Assembly (NCBI GenBank): GCA_029168955.1
Contig: JAPDOI010000290.1
Location: forward strand, 434,001-498,000
Length of the DNA stretch: 64,000 nucleotides
Source: Aplectana chamaeleonis
Lineage: Eukaryota; Nematoda; Chromadorea; Rhabditida; Cosmocercidae
Direction: 5' to 3'
Part shown: positions 1 to 11,900 of the stretch, one piece after another
Position numbering within the stretch: the first letter of the stretch is position 1
Layout of the letters: each line of letters starts with the position of its first letter
Notes under the pieces: generated by a model
What the model saw: only the letters and a program-made list of their open reading frames with translations
The model's database searches: none
What the model was told of the DNA's origin: nothing
Program-made: the position numbers and the translations under genes

Positions 1-857
1 GAGGGCGCCGAGCGCCGCGGAAAGCCTCGGGACCCATCTGGGAGGGCGCAGGGCGCAGCGGAAAGTGGCTGGGATCCATCTCGTAGGGCGCAGGGCGGCG
101 GGGAAAGTGTCGGGGACCCAAACGGGAATGCGCATAGCGCCGGAGAAAGTTTGCGGGACCCAAATGAGAGCGCGCCGAGCGCCGCGGAGAGTGTGCAGGA
201 TCCAACTATGAGCGCACAGAGCGCCGAGGAAAGTGTGCGGGACCCATCTGGGAATGCGCAGAGCGCCGCGCAAAGTGTGGTTAACCCAACTTTGAGTGCT
301 CAGAGCGGCGGGGAATGTGTCGGGGTCCCAAACGGGAATGCGCAGAGCGCTAGGAGAAATTTGCGGGAACCAATTGAGAGAGCACCTAGCGCCGCGTGAA
401 GTGTGCGGGAACCATCTGGGTGTGCTCAGAGTGCCGGGAAAGTTCGCCGGACCCAACTGGGGGCGCCCAGAGCGCCGCGGAAAGTGACTGGGATCAATCT
501 CGGAGTGTGCAGAGCGCCGCGGAAAGTGTGGTGAACCCAACTTTGAGTGCTCAGAGCAGCGGGGAAAGGGTCGGGGACCCATACGGGAATGCACATGGCG
601 CTGGAGAAAGTTTGCGGGACCCATCTCGGAGGGCGCAGAGCGCCGCGGAAAGTGGCTGAGATCCATCTCGGAGTGCGCAGAGCGGCAGGGAAAGTGTCGG
701 GGACCCAAACGGGAATGCGCATAGCGCCGGAGAAAGTTTGCGTGACCCAACTGAGAGCGCGCCGCGCCGCGGAAAGTGTGCGGGACCCATTTGGTAGAGC
801 GCAGGGCGCCGCGTAAAGTGTGCGGGACCCAACTGAGAGCGCGCCGTGCGCCGCGGA
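1..857. repeat. Satellite A higher-order block, copy 1
   Basis: This stretch is repeated at about 1211-2070 with a constant offset of 1211 bp, rising to 1213 after a 2-bp indel near 765. The same ordered series of monomer variants appears in both copies. Shared rare variants include the ctaggagaaatttgcggg monomer (350 and 1561) and the agtgccgggaaagttcgccg monomer (429 and 1640). Differences are scattered single bases. The left edge is cut by the window, so the block may be longer. Confidence 0.82.
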
Positions 858-1210
858 GAGTGTGCAGGATCCAACTATGAGCGCACAGAGCGCCGAGGAA
901 AGTGTGCGGGACCCATCTGGGAATGCGCAGAGCGCCGCGCAAAGTGTGGTGAACACAACTTTGAGTGCTCAGAGCGGCGGGGAAAGTGTCGAGGTCCCAA
1001 ACGGGAATGCGCAGAGCGCCGGGGAAAGTTTGCGGGACCACACTGAGAGCGCGCCGAGCGCCGCGGAAAGTGGCTGGGATCCATCTGGGAGAGCGCAGAG
1101 CGCCGCGGAAAGTGTGGGAACCCAACTTTGAGTGCGCAGAGCGCCGGGGAAAGTGTCGGGGACCCATGAGAATGCGCAGCGCCGCGGAAAGTGTGCGGGA
1201 CCCATCTGGG

Positions 1211-2070
1211 AGGGCGCCAGAGCGCCGCGGAAAGTGTGCGGGACCCATCTGGGAGGGCGCAGGGCGCAGCGGAAAGTGGCTGGGATCCATCTCGTAGGGC
1301 GCAGAGCGGCGGGGAAAGTGTCGGGGACCCAAACAGGAATGCGCATAGCGCCGGAGAAAGTTTGCGGGACCCAACTGAGAGTGCGCCGAGCGCCGCGGAG
1401 AGTGTGCAGGATCCAACTATGAGCGCACAGAGCGCCGAGAAAAGTGTGCGGGACCCATCTGGGAATGCGCAGAGCGCCGCGCAAAGTGTGGTTAACCCAA
1501 CTTTGAGTGCTCAGAGCGGCGGGGAATGTGTCGGGGTCCCAAACGGGAATGCGCAGAGCGCTAGGAGAAATTTGCGGGAACCAATTGAGAGAGCACCTAG
1601 CGCCGCGTGAAGTGTGCGGGAACCATCTGGGAGTGCTCAGAGTGCCGGGAAAGTTCGCCGGACCCAACTGGGGGCGCCCAGAGCGCCGCGGAAAGTGACT
1701 GGGATCCATCTCGGAGTGTGCAGAGCGCCGCGGAAAGTGTGGTGAACCCAACTTTGAGTGCTCAGAGCGGCGGGGAAAGGGTCGGGGACCCATACGGGAA
1801 TGCACATAGCGCTGGAGAAAGTTTGCGGGACCCATCTGGGAGGGCGCAGAGCGCCGCGGAAAGTGGCTGAGATCCATATAGGAGTGCGCAGAGCGGCAGG
1901 AAAAGTGTCGGGGACCCGAATGGGAATGCGCATAGCGCCGGAGAAAGTTTGCAGGACCCAACTGAGAGCGCGCCGTGCGCCGCGGAAAGTGTGCGGGACC
2001 CATTTGGTAGAGCGCAGGGCGCCGCGTAAAGTGTGCGGGACCCAACTGAGAGCGCGCCGTGCGCCGCGGA
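1211..2070. repeat. Satellite A higher-order block, copy 2
   Basis: Second copy of the block at 1-857. Identity is lost at about 2070, where copy 1 continues with a gagagtgtgcaggatcc monomer and copy 2 with a gggacccttttgg monomer. A shorter related piece also recurs with an offset near 669 bp (151-400 against 820-1070), so more than one scale of duplication is present in only 2.3 kb. Confidence 0.8.
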
Positions 2071-2290
2071 AAGTGTGCGGGACCCTTTTGGTAGAGCGCA
2101 GGGCGCCGAGGAAAGTGTGCGGGACCCATCTGGGAATGCGCAGAGCGCCGCGGAAAGTGTGGGTAACCCAACTTCGAGTGCTCAGAGCTGCGGGGAAAGT
2201 GTCGGGGTCCCACACGGGAATGCGCATAGCGCCGCAGAAAGTTTGCGGGACCCAACTGAGAGCGCGCCGTGCGCCGCGGAAAGTGTGCGG

Positions 2291-2301
2291 GACCCACCTT
2301 C
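2291..2301. other. Junction of satellite A with satellite B
   Basis: The A monomer is normal up to gggaccca (2289-2296). The next bases, ccttcccatcg, are the normal start of a B monomer. The switch is abrupt and leaves no unique DNA. Both flanking sequences are rich in ccc, so only 1-3 bp of microhomology is possible and the exact breakpoint is uncertain by a few bases. It looks like an end-joining or template-switch junction (inference). Confidence 0.85.
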
Positions 2302-2356
2302 CCATCGAAAAGTACAGCCTACGACGTGTTTTAGCGATTTGATCTACCAACTGATA

Positions 2357-2370
2357 ATATCACTTGATAT
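2357..2370. other. Dyad of satellite B, type A (representative)
   Basis: atatca-ct-tgatat is a perfect 6-bp inverted repeat around a 2-bp centre. It is present at the same place in nearly every monomer, so several hundred evenly spaced copies lie in this array. It overlaps an E-box-like CACTTG, and a TGATAA lies on each side. Short dyads are common in centromeric satellites (established observation); whether this one binds a protein or extrudes a cruciform is unknown. Confidence 0.88.
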
Positions 2371-4472
2371 GATAAGCAGTAAGAAGTGAAGTAGTTAATG
2401 TGAAACAGTAGGTAACAAACTTGTTAGTCACTTCCCCTGTCCCTTCCAATCGAGAAGTACAGCCTACGACGTGTTTTAGCGATTCGATCTACCAACTGAT
2501 AATATCACTTGATATGATAAGCAGTAAGAAGTAAAGTAGTTAATGTGAAACAGTAGGCAACAAACTTGTTAGTCACTTCCCCTGTCCCTTCCCATCGAAA
2601 AGTACAGCCTACGACGTGTTTTAGCGATTTGATTTACCAACTGACAATATCACTTGATATGATAAGCAGTAATAAGTAAAGCAGTTAGTGTGAAACGGTA
2701 GGTAACAAACTTGTTAGTCACTTCCCCTGTCCCTTCCCATCGAAAAGTACAGCCTACGACGTGTTTTAGCGATTTGGTCTACCAACTGATAATACCTCTT
2801 GGTATGATAAGCAGTAAGAAGTAAAGTAGTTAATGTGAAACAGTAGGTAACAAACTTGTTAGTCCCTTCTCCTGTCCCTTCCCATCGAAAAATACAGCCT
2901 ACAACGTGTTTTAGCGATTTGATCTACCAACTGATAATATCACTTGATATGATAAGCAGTAAGAAGTAAAGTAGTTAATGTGAAACAGTAGGTAACAAAC
3001 TTGTTTGTCCCTTCCCCTGTCCCTTCAAATCGAAAAATACAGCCTACGACGTGTTTTAGCGATTTGGTCTACCAACTGATAATATCACTTGATATGATAA
3101 GCAGTAAGAAGTAAAGCAGTTAATGTGAAGCAGTAGGTAACAAACTTGTTAGTCACTTCCCCTGTCTTTTCCATCGAAAAGTACGGCCTACGACGTGTTT
3201 CAATGATTTGATCTACCAAATGATAATATCACTTGATATGATAAGCAGTAAGAAGTAAAGTAGTTAAAGTGAAACAGTAGGTAACAAACTTGTTAGTCAC
3301 TTCCCCTGTCCCTTCCCATCGAAAAGTACAGCCTACGACGTGTTTTAGCGATTTGATCTACCAACTGATAATATCACTTGGTATGATAAGCAGTAAGAAG
3401 TAAAGTAGTTAATGTGAAACAGTAGGTAACAAACTTGTTAGTCCCTTCTCCTGTCCCTTCCCATCGAAAAATACAGCCTACAACGTGTTTTAGCGATTTG
3501 ATCTACCAACTGATAATATCACTTGATATGATAAGCAGTAAGAAGTAAAGCAGTTAATGTGAAACAGTAGGTAACAAACTTGTTAGTCACTTCCCCTGTC
3601 TTTTCCATCGAAAAGTACGGCCTACGACGTGTTTCAATGATTTGATCTACCAAATGATAATATCACTTGATATGATAAGCAGTAAGAAGTAAAGTAGTTA
3701 AAGTGAAACAGTAGGTAACAAACTTGTTAGTCACTTCCCCTGTCCCTTCCCATCGAAAAGTACAGCCTACGACGTGTTTTAGCGATTTGATCTACCAACT
3801 GACAATATCACTTGATATGATAAGCAGTAAGAAGTAAAGCAGTTAATGTGAAACAGTAGGTAACAAACTTGTTAGTCACTTCCCTGTCCCTTCCCATCGA
3901 AAAGTACAGCCTACGACGTGTTTTAGCGATTTGATCTACCAACTGATAATAGCACTTGATATGATAAGCAGTAAGAAGTAAAGCAGTCAATGTGAAACAG
4001 TAGGTAACAAACTTGTTAGTCACTTCCCCTGTCCCTTCCCATCGAAAAGTACAGCCTACGACGTGTTTTAGCGATTTGGTCTACCAACTGATAATACACC
4101 TTGGTATGATAAGCAGTAAGAAGTAAAGCAGTTAATGTGAAACAGTAGGTAACAAACTTGTTAGTCACTTCCCCTGTCCCTTCCCATCGAAAAATACAGC
4201 CTACGACGTGTTTTAGCGATTTGATCTACCAACTGATAATATCACTTGATATGATAAGCAGTAAGAAGTAAAGCAGTTAATGTGAAACAGTAGGTAACAA
4301 ACTTGTTAGTCACTTCCCCTGTCCCTTCCCATCGAAAAATACAGCCTACGACGTGTTTTAGCGATTTGGTCTACCAACTGATAATATCCCTTGGTATGAT
4401 AAACAGTAAGAAGTAAAGCAGTTAATGTGAAACAGTAGGTAACGAACTTGTTAGTCACTTCCTCTGTCCCTT

Positions 4473-5900
4473 CCCATCGAAAAGTACAGCCTACGACGTG
4501 TTTTAGCGATTTGAGCTACCAACTGATAATATCACTTGATATGATAAGCAGTAAGAAGTAAAGCAGTCAATGTGAAACAGTAGGTAACAAACTTGTTAGT
4601 CACTTCCCCTGTCCCTTCCCATCGAAAAATACAGCCTACGACGTGTTTTAGCGATTTGGTCTACCAACTGATAATATCCCTTGGTATGATAAGCAGTAAG
4701 AAGTAAAGCAGTTAATGTGAAACAGTAGGTAACAAACTTGTTAGTCACTTCCCTGTCCCTTCCCATCGAAAAGTACAGCCTACGACGTGTTTTAGCGATT
4801 TGATCTACCAACTGATAATATCACTTGATATGATAAGCAGTAAGAAGTAAAGCAGTCAATGTGAAACAGTAGGTAACAAACTTGTTAGTCACTTCCCCTG
4901 TCCCTTCCCATCGAAAAGTACAGCCTACGACGTGTTTTAGCGATTTGATCTACCAACTGATAATACCCCTTGGTATGATAAGCAGTAAGAAGTAAAGCAG
5001 TTAATGTGAAACAGTAGGTAATAAACTTGTTAGTCACTTCCCCTGTCCCTTCCCATCGAAAAGTACAGCCTACGACGTGTTTTAGCGATTTGATCTACCA
5101 ACTGATAATATCACTTGATATGATAAGCAGTAAGAAGTAAAGCAGTCAATGTGAAACAGTAGGTAACAAACTTGTTAGTCACTTCCCCTGTCCCTTCCCA
5201 TCGAAAAGTACAGCCTACGACGTGTTTTAGCGATTTGGTCTACCAACTGATAATACCCCTTGGTATGATAAGCAGTAAGAAGTAAAGCAGTTAATGTGAA
5301 ACAGTAGGTAACAAACTTGTTAGTCACTTCCCTGTCCCTTCCCATCGAAAAGTACAGCCTACGACGTGTTTTAGCGATTTGGTCTACCAACTGATAATAC
5401 CCCTTGGTATGATAAGCAGTAAGAAGTAAAGCAGTTAATGTGAAACAGTAGGTAACAAACTTATTAGTCACTTCCCTGTCCCTTCCCATCGAAAAGTACA
5501 GCCTACGACGTGTTTTAGCGATTTGATCTACCAACTGATAATATCACTTGATATGATAAGCAGTAAGAAGTAAAGCAGTCAATGTGAAACAGTAGGTAAC
5601 AAACTTGTTAGTCACTTCCCCTGTCCCTTCCCATCGAAAAGTACAGCCTACGACGTGTTTTAGCGATTTGGTCTACCAACTGATAATACCCCTTGGTATG
5701 ATAAGCAGTAAGAAGTAAAGCAGTTAATGTGAAACAGTAGGTAATAAACTTGTTAGTCACTTCCCCTGTCCCTTCCCATCGAAAAGTACAGCCTACGACG
5801 TGTTTTAGCGATTTGATCTACCAACTGATAATATCACTTGATATGATAAGCAGTAAGAAGTAAAGCAGTCAATGTGAAACAGTAGGTAACAAACTTGTTA
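4473..5900. repeat. Satellite B dimeric higher-order stretch (A/B types alternate)
   Basis: Two monomer types mostly alternate here, giving a ~289-bp higher-order unit. Type A has gatctacc, atatcacttgatat and cagtcaatg. Type B usually has ggtctacc, always has an ataccccttggtat or atatcccttggtat dyad, and has cagttaatg. Alternation is broken once, by two B types in a row at about 5195 and 5340. Similar alternation returns at about 6.5-6.8 kb and 9.7-10.2 kb. Type B removes the minus-strand stop, so open frames of 71-119 codons appear wherever B monomers and 144-bp copies coincide. Confidence 0.72.
4963..4976. other. Dyad of satellite B, type B with compensated pair (representative)
   Basis: ataccccttggtat differs from type A at dyad position 4 (t to c) and at its pairing partner, position 11 (a to g), so a T-A pair has become C-G. 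Position 6 (a to c) lies next to the centre and loses its pair. Intermediate copies (atatcccttggtat, atatcacttggtat) have T facing G. I saw no copy with c at position 4 and a at position 11. Confidence 0.8.
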
Positions 5901-8900
5901 GTCACTTCCCCTGTCCCTTCCCATCGAAAAGTACAGCCTACGACGTGTTTTAGCGATTTGATCTACCAAATGATAATATCACTTGATATGATAAGCAGTA
6001 AGAAGTAAAGTAGTTAAAGTGAAACAGTAGGTAACAAACTTGTTAGTCACTTCCCCTGTCCCTTCCCATCAAAAAGTACAGCCTACGACGTGTTTTAGCG
6101 ATTTGGTCTACCAACTGATAATACCCCTTGGTATGATAAGCAGTAAGAAGTAAAGTAGTTAAAGTGAAACAGTAGGTAACAAACTTGTTAGTCACTCCCC
6201 CTGTCCCTTCCCATCGAAAAGTACAGCCTACGACGTGTTTTAGCGATTTGATCTACCAACTGATAATACCCCTTGGTATGATAAGCAGTAAGAAGTAAAG
6301 TAGTTAAAGTGAAACAGTAGGTAACAAACTTGTTAGTCACTTCCCCTGTCCCTTCCCATCGAAAAGTACAGCCTACGACGTGTTTTAGCGATTTGGTCTA
6401 CCAACTGATAATATCACTTGGTATGATAAGCAGTAAGAAGTAAAGTAGTTAAAGTGAAACAGTAGGTAACAAACTTGTTAGTCACTTCCCCTGTCCCTTC
6501 CCATCGAAAAGTACAGCCTACGACGTGTTTTAGCGATTTGATCTACCAACTGATAATATCACTTGATATGATAAGCAGTAAGAAGTAAAGCAGTCAATGT
6601 GAAACAGTAGGTAACAAACTTGTTAGTCACTTCCCCTGTCCCTTCCCATCGAAAAGTACAGCCTACGACGTGTTTTAGCGATTTGGTCTACCAACTGATA
6701 ATACCCCTTGGTATGATAAGCAGTAAGAAGTAAAGCAGTTAATGTGAAACAGTAGGTAACAAACTTGTTAGTCCCTTCCCCTGTCCCTTCAAATCGAAAA
6801 ATACAGCCCACGACGTGTTTTAGCGATTTGGTCTACCAACTGATAATATCACTTGGTATGATAAGCAGTAAGAAGTAAAGTAGTTAATGTGAAACAGTAG
6901 GTAACAAACTTGTTAGTCCCTTCTCCTGTCCCTTCCCATCGAAAAATACAGCCTACAACGTGTTTTAGCGATTTGATCTACCAACTGATAATATCCCTTG
7001 GTATGATAAGCAGTAAGAAGTAAAGCAGTTAATGTGAAACAGTAGGTAACAAACTTGTTAGTCACTTCCCTGTCTTTTCCATCGAAAAGTACAGCCTACG
7101 ACGTGTTTCAATGATTTGATCTACCAACTGATAATATCACTTGATATGATAAGCAGTAAGAAGTAAAGTAGTTAATGTGAAACAGTAGGTAACAAACTTG
7201 TTAGTCACTTCCCCTGTCCCTTCCCATCGAAAAGTACAGCCTACGACGTGTTTTAGCGATTTGATCTACCAACTGACAATATCACTTGATATGATAAGCA
7301 GTAAGAAGTAAAGCAGTTAATGTGAAACAGTAGGTAACAAACTTGTTAGTCACTTCCCTGTCCCTTCCCATCGAAAAGTACAGCCTACGACGTGTTTTAG
7401 CGATTTGATCTACCAACTGATAATATCACTTGATATGATAAGCAGTAAGAAGTAAAGCAGTCAATGTGAAACAGTAGGTAACAAACTTGTTAGTCACTTC
7501 CCCTGTCCCTTCCCATCGAAAAATACAGCCTACGACGTGTTTTAGCGATTTGGTCTACCAACTGATAATATCCCTTGGTATGATAAGCAGTAAGAAGTAA
7601 AGCAGTTAATGTGAAACAGTAGGTAACAAACTTGTTAGTCACTTCCCCTGTCCCTTCCCATCGAAAAATACAGCCTACGACGTGTTTTAGCGATTTGGTC
7701 TACCAACTGATAATATCACTTGGTATGATAAGCAGTAAGAAGTAAAGTAGTTAATGTGAAACAGTAGGTAACAAACTTGTTAGTCACTTCCCCTGTCCCT
7801 TCCCATCGAAAAATACAGCCTACAACGTGTTTTAGCGATTTGATCTACCAACTGATAATATCACTTGATATGATAAGCAGTAAGAAGTAAAGCAGTTAAT
7901 GTGAAACAGTAGGTAACAAACTTGTTAGTCACTTCCCCTGTCTTTTCCATCGAAAAGTACGGCCTACGACGTGTTTCAATGATTTGATCTACCAAATGAT
8001 AATATCACTTGATATGATAAGCAGTAAGAAGTAAAGTAGTTAAAGTGAAACAGTAGGTAACAAACTTGTTAGTCACTTCCCCTGTCCCTTCCCATCGAAA
8101 AGTACAGCCTACGACGTGTTTTAGCGATTTGATCTACCAACTGACAATATCACTTGATATGATAAGCAGTAAGAAGTAAAGCAGTTAATGTGAAACAGTA
8201 GGTAACAAACTTGTTAGTCACTTCCCTGTCCCTTCCCATCGAAAAGTACAGCCTACGACGTGTTTTAGCGATTTGATCTACCAACTGATAATATCACTTG
8301 ATATGATAAGCAGTAAGAAGTAAAGCAGTTAATGTGAAACAGTAGGTAACAAACTTGTTAGTCACTTCCCCTGTCCCTTCCCATCGAAAAATACAGCCTA
8401 CGACGTGTTTTAGCGATTTGGTCTACCAACTGATAATATCACTTGGTATGATAAGCAGTAAGAAGTAAAGCAGTTAATGTGAAACAGTAGGTAACAAACT
8501 TGTTAGTCACTTCCCCTGTCCCTTCCCATCGAAAAATACAGCCTACGACGTGTTTTAGCGATTTGATCTACCAACTGATAATATCACTTGATATGATAAG
8601 CAGTAAGAAGTAAAGCAGTCAATGTGAAACAGTAGGTAGCAAACTTGTTAGTCACTTCCCCTGCCCCTTCCCATCGAAAAGTACAGCCTACGACGTGTTT
8701 TAGCGATTTGATCTACCAACTGATAATATCACTTGATATGATAAGCAATAAGAAGTAAAGCAGTTAATGTGAAACAGTAGGTAACAAACTTGTTAGTCTC
8801 TTCCTCTGTCCCTTCCCATCGAAAAGTCCAGGCTACGACGTGTTTTAGCGATTTGGTCTACCAACTGATAATACCCCTTGGTATGATAAGCAGTAAGAAT

Positions 8901-11900
8901 TAAAGCAGTTAATGTGAAACAGTAGGTAATAAGCTTGTTAGTCACTTCCCTGTCCCTTCCCATCGAAAAGTACAGCCTACGACGTGTTTTAGCGATTTGA
9001 TCTACCAACTGATAATATCACTTGATATGATAAGCAGTAAGAAGTAAAGCAGTTAATGTGAAACAGTAGGTAACGAACTTGTTAGTCACTTCCTCTGTCC
9101 CTTCCCATCGAAAAGTACAGCCTACGACGTGTTTTAGCGATTTGGTCTACCAACTGATAATATCCCTTGGTATGATAAGCAGTAAGAAGTAAAGCAGTTA
9201 ATGTGAAACAGTAGGTAACAAACTTGTTAGTCACTTCCCTGTCCCTTCCCATCGAAAAGTACAGCCTACGACGTGTTTTAGCGATTTGATCTACCAACTG
9301 ATAATATCACTTGATATGATAAGCAGTAAGAAGTAAAGCAGTCAATGTGAAACAGTAGGTAACAAACTTGTTAGTCACTTCCCCTGTCCCTTCCCATCGA
9401 AAAGTACAGCCTACGACGTGTTTTAGCGATTTGATCTACCAAATGATAATATCACTTGATATGATAAGCAGTAAGAAGTAAAGTAGTTAAAGTGAAACAG
9501 TAGGTAACAAACTTGTTAGTCACTTCCCCTGTCCCTTCCCATCGAAAAGTACAGCCTACGACGTGTTTTAGCGATTTGGTCTACCAACTGATAATACCCC
9601 TTGGTATGATAAGCAGTAAGAAGTAAAGTAGTTAAAGTGAAACAGTAGGTAACAAACTTGTTAGTCACTTCCCCTGTCCCTTCCCATCGAAAAGTACAGC
9701 CTACGACGTGTTTTAGCGATTTGATCTACCAACTGATAATATCACTTGATATGATAAGCAGTAAGAAGTAAAGCAGTCAATGTGAAACAGTAGGTAACAA
9801 ACTTGTTAGTCACTTCCCCTGTCCCTTCCCATCGAAAAGTACAGCCTACGACGTGTTTTAGCGATTTGGTCTACCAACTGATAATACCCCTTGGTATGAT
9901 AAGCAGTAAGAAGTAAAGTAGTTAAAGTGAAACAGTAGGTAACAAACTTGTTAGTCACTTCCCCTGTCCCTTCCCATCGAAAAGTACAGCCTACGACGTG
10001 TTTTAGCGATTTGATCTACCAACTGATAATATCACTTGATATGATAAGCAGTAAGAAGTAAAGCAGTCAATGTGAAACAGTAGGTAACAAACTTGTTAGT
10101 CACTTCCCCTGTCCCTTCCCATCGAAAAGTACAGCCTACGACGTGTTTTAGCGATTTGGTCTACCAACTGATAATATCCCTTGGTATGATAAGCAGTAAG
10201 AAGTAAAGCAGTTAATGTGAAACAGTAGGTAACAAACTTGTTAGTCCCTTCCTGTCCCTTCCCATCGAAAAGTACAGCCTACGACGTGTTTTAGCGATTT
10301 GATCTACCAACTGATAATATCACTTGATATGATAAGCAGTAAGAAGTAAAGCAGTCAATGTGAAACAGTAGGTAACAAACTTGTTAGTCACTTCCCCTGT
10401 CCCTTCCCATCGAAAAGTACAGCCTACGACGTGTTTTAGCGATTTGATCTACCAAATGATAATATCACTTGATATGATAAGCAGTAAGAAGTAAAGTAGT
10501 TAAAGTGAAACAGTAGGTAACAAACTTGTTAGTCACTTCCCCTGTCCCTTCCCATCGAAAAGTACAGCCTACGACGTGTTTTAGCGATTTGGTCTACCAA
10601 CTGATAATACCCCTTGGTATGATGAGCAGTAAGAAGTAAAGTAGTTAAAGTGAAACCGTAGGTAACAAACTTGTTAGTCACTTCCCCTGTCCCTTCCCAT
10701 CGAAAAGTACAGCCTACGACGTGTTTTAGCGATTTGATCTACCAACTGATAATATCACTTGATATGATAAGCAGTAAGAAGTAAAGCAGTCAATGTGAAA
10801 CAGTAGGTAACAAACTTGTTAGTCACTTCCCCTGTCCCTTCCCATCGAAAAGTACAGCCTACGACGCGTTTTAGCGATTTGGTCTACCAACTGATAATAT
10901 CACTTGGTATGATAAGCAGTAAGAAGTAAAGCAGTTAATGTGAAACAGTAGGTAACAAACTTGTTAGTCACTTCCCTGTCCCTTCCCATCGAAAATACAG
11001 CCTACGACGTGTTTTAGCGATTTGATCTACCAACTGACAATATCACTTGATATGATAAGCAGTAAGAAGTAAAGCAGTCAATGTGAAACAGTAGGTAACA
11101 AACTTGTTAGTCACTTGCCCTGTCCCTTCCCATCGAAAAGTACAGCCTACGACGTGTTTTAGCGATTTGATCTACCAACTGACAATATCACTTGATATGA
11201 TAAGCAGTAAGAAGTAAAGCAGTCAATGTGAAACAGTAGGTAACAAACTTGTTAGTCACTTCCCTGTCCCTTCCCATCGAAAAGTACAGCCTACGACGTG
11301 TTTTAGCGATTTGGTCTACCAACTGATAATATCACTTGATATGATAAGCAGTAAGAAGTAAAGCAGTTAATGTGAAACAGTAGGTAATAAACTTGTTAGT
11401 CACTTCCCTGTCCCTTCCCATCGAAAAGTACAGCCTACGACGTGTTTCAGCGATTTGATCTACCAACTGATAATATCACTTGATATGATAAGCAGTAAGA
11501 AGTAAAGCAGTTAATGTGAAACAGTAGGTAACAAACTTGTTAGTCACTTCCCCTGTCCCTTCCCATCGAAAAGTACAGCCTACGACGTGTTTTAGCGATT
11601 TGGTCTACCAACTGATAATATCACTTGATATGATAAGCAGTAAGAAGTAAAGCAGTTAATGTGAAACAGTAGGTAACAAACTTGTTAGTCACTTCCCCTG
11701 TCCCTTCCCATCGAAAAGTACAGCCTACGACGTGTTTTAGCGATTTGATCTACCAACTGATAATATCACTTGATATGATAAGCAGTAAGAAGTAAAGCAG
11801 TCAATGTGAAACAGTAGGTAACAAACTTGTTAGTCACTTCCCTGTCCCTTCCCATCGAAAAGTACAGCCTACGACGTGTTTTAGCGATTTGATCTACCAA

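Larger units (their letters stand above)
1..2296. repeat. Satellite A: GC-rich 42-bp tandem array (left end outside window)
   Basis: About 54 head-to-tail copies of a 42-bp unit built on agcgccgcgg, then aaagtgtgcg, then ggacccatct, then a gggagggcgc-like tail. GC is about 70 % and there are about five CpGs per unit. Several recurring monomer types differ in the middle: ggctgggatccatctcgg; gtcggggacccaaacggg; tttgcgggacccaactga; gtgcaggatccaactatg; gtggttaacccaactttg. They recur in a partly fixed order, so the array has higher-order structure. Because 42 is divisible by three, most frames stay open on both strands and give 14-residue periodic peptides; this is a consequence of the period, not evidence of a gene. 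The first base lies inside a monomer, so the array continues to the left. Confidence 0.95.

Noticed and set aside
2357..2370. Yeast-type CDEI element (RTCACRTG) in the satellite B dyad
   Set aside because: atcacttg has one mismatch, and no CDEII/CDEIII arrangement follows. A point centromere is not supported.
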